Source: Cerasicoccus frondis (GTDB taxonomy: Bacteria > Verrucomicrobiota > Verrucomicrobiia > Opitutales > Cerasicoccaceae). Taken from it: a DNA stretch of 64,000 nt. Below the pieces are notes generated by a model. That model saw only the letters and a list, made by a program, of their open reading frames with translations, was not told the DNA's origin and did no database searches. The DNA is taken from NCBI GenBank assembly GCA_031296915.1, contig JAVDPC010000007.1, positions 124,001 through 188,000 of the forward strand, in the 5' to 3' direction. The position numbers and the translations under genes were made by a program. Each line of letters opens with the position of its first letter. Positions within the stretch are counted from its first letter, which is position 1. Shown here in pieces: positions 59,454 through 64,000 of the stretch.

Positions 59454-59891
59454 TTAAGAGGCTTCGCAGGCGCCGCAGGCGGAGGCGGCAGGCCCAAGGT
59501 CGGGGTTATCCCAGAAGCGGATGCTGGGTGGCCCAAAGGCGCTTTTGTAAGCGGCGAGCGTTGCTCGATATTGATGGTGGTTTTGATCGACGGCGCCGCC
59601 GGGTGTGTGGTGGATGTACTTGTCGAAGTGCTTTTTGCAAACAGCGTGATACTCGTAAGTGAAGAGAATGAATTCGTGCCAAGCAAGGTCGACTTTATGC
59701 GATGGCGTTAGTGGTGAATTACTCTGTGAGACGAGCGTCAGAAAACGAATGACCTCTGTCAGAGCTTCAGTTGCTGTAGGCGCATCACAGGTTAGTGCGC
59801 GTGCAATCTTTTCACCGAGTAACGGTCGAGTTTGGATCAGTTTACACGCTATATTGCAGGCGTTAAGCTTTGGATAGTGAGCTTGTATCAT
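59454..59891 (-). CDS. GRDP-like (glycine-rich domain-containing protein, DUF1399-type) small protein
   Basis: 145 residues. The diagnostic segment is HKVDLAWHEFILFTYEYHAV followed by CKKHFDKYIHHTPGG, the vD..WH.fiL.T..Y..fC....g..iHH.P pattern of DUF1399 proteins. It ends with SACGACEAS, a short Cys/Gly tail echoing the partner gene. The two genes are 16 bases apart and should form one transcript. Function unknown; conserved His and Cys suggest metal binding. Confidence 0.75.
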   Translation of the reverse strand: MIQAHYPKLNACNIACKLIQTRPLLGEKIARALTCDAPTATEALTEVIRFLTLVSQSNSPLTPSHKVDLAWHEFILFTYEYHAVCKKHFDKYIHHTPGGAVDQNHHQYRATLAAYKSAFGPPSIRFWDNPDLGPAASACGACEAS

Positions 59892-59996
59892 GACAGTCGC
59901 AGTTCCCTGACGCTACCATGTTGGGGGCAACGCGTGAATTACAATTTGAGAAAAGAATTGTAAGTCAATATTGCAGCCAGATCAGGGTGACTCAGG

Positions 59997-60389
59997 TTAG
60001 CAAGCGGCGCGTCCCAGGAGTGTATCGATCTTATCGGCGAATTTGCGGACTGATTCCAGGGGCTTGTTGAAAAACAAGTCCATGCCGGTGGCTTCGCGGC
60101 TGAGGTTGCGCTTGTTGAGATACAGCCCAGAACAGCCGACGATGTAAGTGTCCATATTGAAGGGGCCGTGTAGTCCCTTGCGGATTTGTTCGGCGATGGT
60201 AAACCCGTCAATGCCGACCATGGCGATGTCCAGAACGATCAGGTCAAAGTGATTTGTTTTCAACAGATCAGAAGCCTCGGCGGCGTCTTCCGCTTCAGTG
60301 ATGACGTATCCGCGCGGTGTAAGTATCAGGCGGATGAGTAGTCGTGATTCGTTACAGTCGTCGACCAAGAGTGCGTGTGGTTGGTTCAT
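59997..60389 (-). CDS. Stand-alone response regulator receiver domain protein
   Basis: 130 residues of CheY-type receiver only. The acidic pair is VDD at about 9-11, the phospho-acceptor Asp is in LIVLDIAMVGID, and the Lys is in FFNKPL. It is a close paralogue of 7769-8206, but here all phosphorylation residues are kept. There is no output domain and no nearby histidine kinase, so it probably works by protein-protein contact after phosphorylation by a distant kinase. Confidence 0.87.
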   Translation of the reverse strand: MNQPHALLVDDCNESRLLIRLILTPRGYVITEAEDAAEASDLLKTNHFDLIVLDIAMVGIDGFTIAEQIRKGLHGPFNMDTYIVGCSGLYLNKRNLSREATGMDLFFNKPLESVRKFADKIDTLLGRAAC

Positions 60390-60691
60390 CGTAGGAATTT
60401 TATCCTACTAATAGCGAGTTATGCATTGATGACAAATGAATCAGTTATCTTCACAATTTGATTACAATGGGGGTCGTTACTATGTGTAGTGCATAGATAA
60501 TTGATGGTTAGTGCTTATCTAGTAAATTACTACAGTAGTTAGTGGATTAAAGATCGCCGCTATATGGCTAACATAGTTTCTTTAATTTGAGACTATGGGG
60601 AAGATGACCCACTTATCTTTTGGGGCGGCTGAAATACCGGAATGTGCGATATTTGAGGATGGTCAGCTAATCCACTGACGCAGTTCAATTA
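60390..60691. other. AT-rich intergenic region upstream of the receiver gene
   Basis: 302 bases, AT-rich, between the receiver start and the AlgJ-like stop (both leftward). It probably holds the receiver promoter. A small ACTAC-A-GTAGT palindrome occurs near 60528-60540. Nothing else supportable. Confidence 0.5.
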
Positions 60692-61873
60692 TCATTGATT
60701 GGGCTTCATGTCTGGCGGCCAGGGAATTTGGCTGACGTTAAACCAATACCGTTCGAGTATTTCGAGCACGACAATATCCGGTTTTGTTTCTTCAATGAGC
60801 GACACATCCAAATCATAGTTCCATTTTGCAGTGTAGTGACGAAATGCCGGTTGTAAAAATGGCTCCATAGCTAAGAGGAAGGAGTCGTGAAAGATGAGAA
60901 TTGATAAGTCGGTGCTGGCATTGGAATTCTCAAACTCGAAAAGCACATTATTGGTTCGATGGACCTTTTGAGGAAGCTTAACTTCTCGAGCGGGATTCGT
61001 TGGCTTTGCCGTCACGCGTATGTCGTCAATTTGTTCATCTAACAAGAGGAAGCTGGCTAAGTCCCCGCCTTTTCTGGAGGCGATGCCGAACTCATAGTCA
61101 TCGTCGTTAAACAGAGGGATTTCTGGCGCCAGTTGATGGAGCTCTTGAGTCAGCGTTTGTGCGCCTATGGATGCGCCTAGCTTGTTCCAGTGAGTGTCAG
61201 TGCGGTAGTAGAGCGTTTGCTCATGTTGTTTTTTCCCTTCGCGGAGTATAGGCTCCAGATCGACAAAGTTGAGCTCAGGGGCTGCACTGAGCCGGTTACG
61301 AATTGGATCGAGGTGGGGCGTCTTGATGACTGGCTTGATGTGCGCAGGTAAATACTCTGGATAGAGGCTTACCTTGTTCGGCGGAGTTACGATGAGGAAG
61401 AAAATGTCGCGCTCAGCCAACCAAGCGTTCCAGGCTTTGAGTTTGGCAATCGCGAGGTCTTGCTCTGCGTCAGACATATTCAGGACTCCGCGCCATTGAT
61501 CGATGGTGTCGTCACGTCCACCTGAAGCCAGATACATCCAGCCGTCTTCTCCGCGTAGTACAGTGCCTGACCAGCCGGAGTAGTCCGGTAGCGTGTCACG
61601 AAGAAAATAGGCGGCGTGAATCATTTCCGAGCGTAAGCCAAAGCGGTCTTCGAAGTAGGCGGAGAACTCGCCGGGCCACTTCGCAAATTGTCCCGGATTG
61701 TTGGGGATGCTGGGCAGTGGAGCCAGCGTCCGGTTCTCCAAGTTTTCAGTATCCTCGTGTCGACTGAAAGGGATCAAGCACAGTGGTGTGAACAGGATTA
61801 TAAAAAACACCAGGACATGAGCGCGGGCTTCAGATAAACCTTTCGTATTCACTGACTGTGATTTGTGCTGCAT
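60692..61873 (-). CDS. AlgJ/AlgX-like SGNH acetyltransferase-family protein
   Basis: 393 residues. An N-terminal membrane anchor (AHVLVFFIILFTPLCLIPF) precedes an SGNH-type domain. Motifs: NRTLAPLPSIP, DRFGLRSEMI, GEDGWMYL, FFLIVTPPNKVSLYP, YYRTDTHWNKLGA with the catalytic D-T-H-W, and LSILIFHDSF with the Ser region. This is the alginate O-acetylation (AlgJ/AlgX) family, which transfers acetyl to an extracellular polysaccharide in the periplasm. It directly follows the MBOAT gene with no gap and should be its partner. Confidence 0.88.
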   Translation of the reverse strand: MQHKSQSVNTKGLSEARAHVLVFFIILFTPLCLIPFSRHEDTENLENRTLAPLPSIPNNPGQFAKWPGEFSAYFEDRFGLRSEMIHAAYFLRDTLPDYSGWSGTVLRGEDGWMYLASGGRDDTIDQWRGVLNMSDAEQDLAIAKLKAWNAWLAERDIFFLIVTPPNKVSLYPEYLPAHIKPVIKTPHLDPIRNRLSAAPELNFVDLEPILREGKKQHEQTLYYRTDTHWNKLGASIGAQTLTQELHQLAPEIPLFNDDDYEFGIASRKGGDLASFLLLDEQIDDIRVTAKPTNPAREVKLPQKVHRTNNVLFEFENSNASTDLSILIFHDSFLLAMEPFLQPAFRHYTAKWNYDLDVSLIEETKPDIVVLEILERYWFNVSQIPWPPDMKPNQ

Positions 61874-63286
61874 CTAAAAACGGAAATACAGAAAAGGAGA
61901 ATGCGTCGAACTGACCATTAAAATGATCGCCAGGCAAAACAGGACGTAGAGCAGCACAAACTTGATGGTCTCAGTCCAATCAGAGAGAAAGGTCAAGGAA
62001 TTGGTGCGCTGAGATAACAGGCGAAATAATGGAGTTGCCGCGATGATGCCCACCGCCATGACGATCCATGCCTCGGTATCGACGACCATCGGAAGTGGGT
62101 AGTAGGCCACATCTGATGCGCCAAAGCCAAAGAGCACTCCAAGAAAACGCAGGGCTTCACCAAAGTCTTCCACCCGGAAAAACAACCAACCGATCAGCAC
62201 GATAAAGATTAGGTAGAGATGCTTTACGGGCGCCCAGAGACGATCAACCATGCGCCCCCACCAGCCGCGTTCGATGATCAGGAAGAAGCCGTGATACAGC
62301 CCCCAAATAAGGAAGGACCAACTGGCGCCATGCCAGATGCCGCACAGGGCAAAAACCAAGGCCAGGTTGAAGGCGTTGCGCCACTTTCCGCAGCGGTTGC
62401 CTCCCAGTGGGATGTAAAGGTAGTCGCGAAACCAAGTAGACAATGTCAGATGCCAGCGCCGCCAGAACTCTTTTACGCTGCTCGCGATGTATGGGTAGTT
62501 GAAGTTCTCCGGGAAGCTGAAGCCAAACATGGCGCCCAGGCCGATCGCCATGTCGGAGTAGCCCGAAAAATCAAAGTATATCTGTAGGCCGTAGGCAAGC
62601 AGCGCCACCCAGACTAGTGCAGTGGTGCATTGGTCTGGCGGTAGGGCAAAAACGGTGTCCGCGACACCAGCCATGGCGTCAGCGATGATGACCTTCTTAC
62701 TCAAGCCGATGATAAAGCGGCGTATTCCATACGCAAATTTTTCCCAAGTAATGCTACGCTCGGTCAATTCATGTGCGATGATTTCATAACGCACGATGGG
62801 GCCAGCGATGAGCTGTGGAAACATCGAGATATAGAGGGTCAGGTTGATCAGGCTGCGTTGCGGCGCTACGTGCCCGCGGTGGATGTCGATCAGGTAGGAC
62901 AGTGCTTGAAAGGTGAAAAAGGAAATGCCGATGGGCAGTGGTATGTCTGGTAGGCGCACCCATTCGGCGGCCAGCGTAGTGTTGATCGTATCGCAAATTA
63001 GGTTCGTGTATTTGAAAAACCCGAGAAGCGCCAGATTGCCAATAATGCCCAGGGTTAAGGGCAGTTTACGACGCTCTGCGCTGGTCTTGCCGATCCACAG
63101 TCCAGCGGCGTAATTCATTACACACGAAAAGAGCAACAGCAGGACATAGAATGGCTCGCCCCAGGCGTAAAAGATCAGACTGGCAATGAGCAGGAAGACA
63201 TTGCGCCAACTCCGTCGACTCAGCCAGGCCCCGAGTAGGACGACTGGGAGAAACAGAAATAAAAATGTTGGTGAGCTAAAGACCAT
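61874..63286 (-). CDS. MBOAT family O-acyltransferase (AlgI-like)
   Basis: About 470 residues from ATG 63286 (ATG 63310 also possible). Around ten membrane helices start with VFSSPTFLFLFLPVVLLGAW. Signature regions are PIGISFFTFQALSYLID, WRRWHLTLSTWFRDYLYIPL with GGNR, and FALCGIWHGASWSFLIWGLY, with the active-site His. It moves acetyl groups from the cytoplasm across the membrane to the AlgJ-like partner for polysaccharide O-acetylation. The pair lacks other alginate genes nearby, so the polymer is unknown. Confidence 0.93.
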   Translation of the reverse strand: MVFSSPTFLFLFLPVVLLGAWLSRRSWRNVFLLIASLIFYAWGEPFYVLLLLFSCVMNYAAGLWIGKTSAERRKLPLTLGIIGNLALLGFFKYTNLICDTINTTLAAEWVRLPDIPLPIGISFFTFQALSYLIDIHRGHVAPQRSLINLTLYISMFPQLIAGPIVRYEIIAHELTERSITWEKFAYGIRRFIIGLSKKVIIADAMAGVADTVFALPPDQCTTALVWVALLAYGLQIYFDFSGYSDMAIGLGAMFGFSFPENFNYPYIASSVKEFWRRWHLTLSTWFRDYLYIPLGGNRCGKWRNAFNLALVFALCGIWHGASWSFLIWGLYHGFFLIIERGWWGRMVDRLWAPVKHLYLIFIVLIGWLFFRVEDFGEALRFLGVLFGFGASDVAYYPLPMVVDTEAWIVMAVGIIAATPLFRLLSQRTNSLTFLSDWTETIKFVLLYVLFCLAIILMVSSTHSPFLYFRF

Positions 63287-63349
63287 TCGCTTAGCAGCAG
63301 ATTTGGCCAATATGCGTTTTGGAAAATGCCTCGGTAGGCAAACTTTTTC

Positions 63350-64000
63350 CTAACCAGTCTGGATGACAGAAAGCGCCCACCGCTCATTTGCGCGGCTGAT
63401 TTGCACTGGCGAATTGAAAGCTTCGCTGAGCACCTCGCTGGTTAGTATGTCTGTGGTGACGCCTTGGGCGAGGGTTTGGCCGTTGCGGAGAATGAGCGTG
63501 TGGGAAAAGCCAGGCATGATCTCTTCGACATGATGGGTGACGAGGATGATTGTTGGCGCCTCTGGCTGCCGGATCAGTTCCTCAATGCTGAGCATGAATT
63601 TTTCACGCATCACTGGATCAAGCCCGGCGCATGGTTCGTCCAGAATGAGGAGCGCTGGTCGCGTCATCAGGGCTCGCGCGATGAAGACGCGTTGACGCTC
63701 TCCCTGACTTAGGTATAGCCAGGCGCGATCCGCAAGGTTGGCTACGCCCAGACGCTCCAGGCATTCTCGGGCGAAGTTGTCGTCCGCCATTTCCTGGTTA
63801 CGGGTCCAGTAGCCTAGTTGCGCCTTCGGGCCACTGAGCACGGTATTGAGCGCAGTTTCATCGATGGGCACCTTTTGCGATATGCCAGAGCTGACGAGGC
63901 CAATGCGTTGACGCAACTTGGACCAGTCGGTCTTACCGTAGGTTTGCCCATCGATTTGGATTTTGCCGCGACTCGGAGTCAGGTAGGCGGTCATGGCTTG
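63350..64000 (-). CDS. ABC transporter ATP-binding protein, N-terminus beyond the window
   Basis: The frame is open to the window end, and MTAYLTPSRGKI is internal (a typical stretch after Walker A), so the Walker A loop lies outside. Visible are the Q-loop region IGLVSSGISQ, the signature YLSQGERQR replacing LSGGQ, Walker B LLILDEPCAGLD and the H-loop in ILVTHHVEEI. This is the ATPase of an importer or a ModF/YlmA-like stand-alone protein. At least 217 residues. Confidence 0.85.
   Translation of the reverse strand, partial: QAMTAYLTPSRGKIQIDGQTYGKTDWSKLRQRIGLVSSGISQKVPIDETALNTVLSGPKAQLGYWTRNQEMADDNFARECLERLGVANLADRAWLYLSQGERQRVFIARALMTRPALLILDEPCAGLDPVMREKFMLSIEELIRQPEAPTIILVTHHVEEIMPGFSHTLILRNGQTLAQGVTTDILTSEVLSEAFNSPVQISRANERWALSVIQTG

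Noticed and set aside
59438..59686. N-terminal part of the long frame of the Cys/Gly-tailed protein
   Set aside because: It reads the GRDP-like gene in another phase; Ser/Thr/Pro-rich and without homology. ATG 59437 is the better start.
1..64000. tRNA, rRNA genes and CRISPR arrays
   Set aside because: I saw no cloverleaf-like sequence, rRNA core or regularly spaced direct repeat of CRISPR type. Small ncRNAs cannot be excluded by eye.

Overview
The window is a moderately GC-rich bacterial chromosome segment carrying about 62 protein genes on both strands. I see no rRNA, tRNA or CRISPR array. A PEP-CTERM protein, a formylglycine-type sulfatase, a MoxR/DUF58/DUF4129 operon, poor Shine-Dalgarno signals and many dispersed intergenic palindromes together suggest Verrucomicrobiota, probably class Opitutae. 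This placement is inference; no marker gene was compared.

Layout. 0-9.6 kb: AraC-type regulator tail, repeat-rich spacer, sulfatase, PlsC-like acyltransferase, a seven-helix protein that aligns with proteorhodopsin but lacks the retinal lysine, an SDR protein, ybaB-recR, an APH-fold kinase, a solo receiver, rpe and an NTF2-like protein. 9.6-13.6 kb: AT-rich accessory patch with two GNAT genes (one inside an attC-bounded cassette), a small lipoprotein and an MRJP-family lipoprotein. 13.6-16.9 kb: DUF445 protein, ligase-associated exonuclease and ATP-dependent DNA ligase. 17.2-23.9 kb: GT4 glycosyltransferase and GH13_18 phosphorylase, separated by an intervening-sequence-like element (four-helix-bundle gene between perfect 30-bp inverted repeats), then SRPBCC, lipoprotein, Gfo/Idh and HAD genes. 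24-30.5 kb: proline-rich membrane protein, CHASE2 protein, HAD, topoisomerase III and a class V aminotransferase. 30.6-37 kb: a small biosynthetic locus (P450, amidohydrolase, A-PCP-TE enzyme) with a divergent sulfotransferase. 37-43.7 kb: pyruvate carboxylase, LpxL-like acyltransferase and metF. 44-50 kb: winged-helix regulator with membrane partner, Dabb lipoprotein, EEP hydrolase, proteasome-like Ntn hydrolase, MscS channel, VOC protein and a small membrane protein. 50-58.3 kb: recQ, PEP-CTERM protein, MoxR-DUF58-DUF4129 operon and ychF. 58.3-64 kb: a Cys/Gly-tailed protein with a GRDP-like partner, a second solo receiver, AlgJ-like and AlgI-like O-acetylation genes and an ABC ATPase cut by the window end.

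Strongest candidates for something new: (1) the lysine-less rhodopsin homologue; (2) the 30-bp inverted-repeat element between GT4 and GH13; (3) a short palindrome, CTTTGY-N3-GCAAAG, found in several genes in all three reading frames; (4) the attC-bounded acetyltransferase cassette, whose own R'' and R' ends are complementary; (5) the A-PCP-TE/P450/amidohydrolase/sulfotransferase locus.
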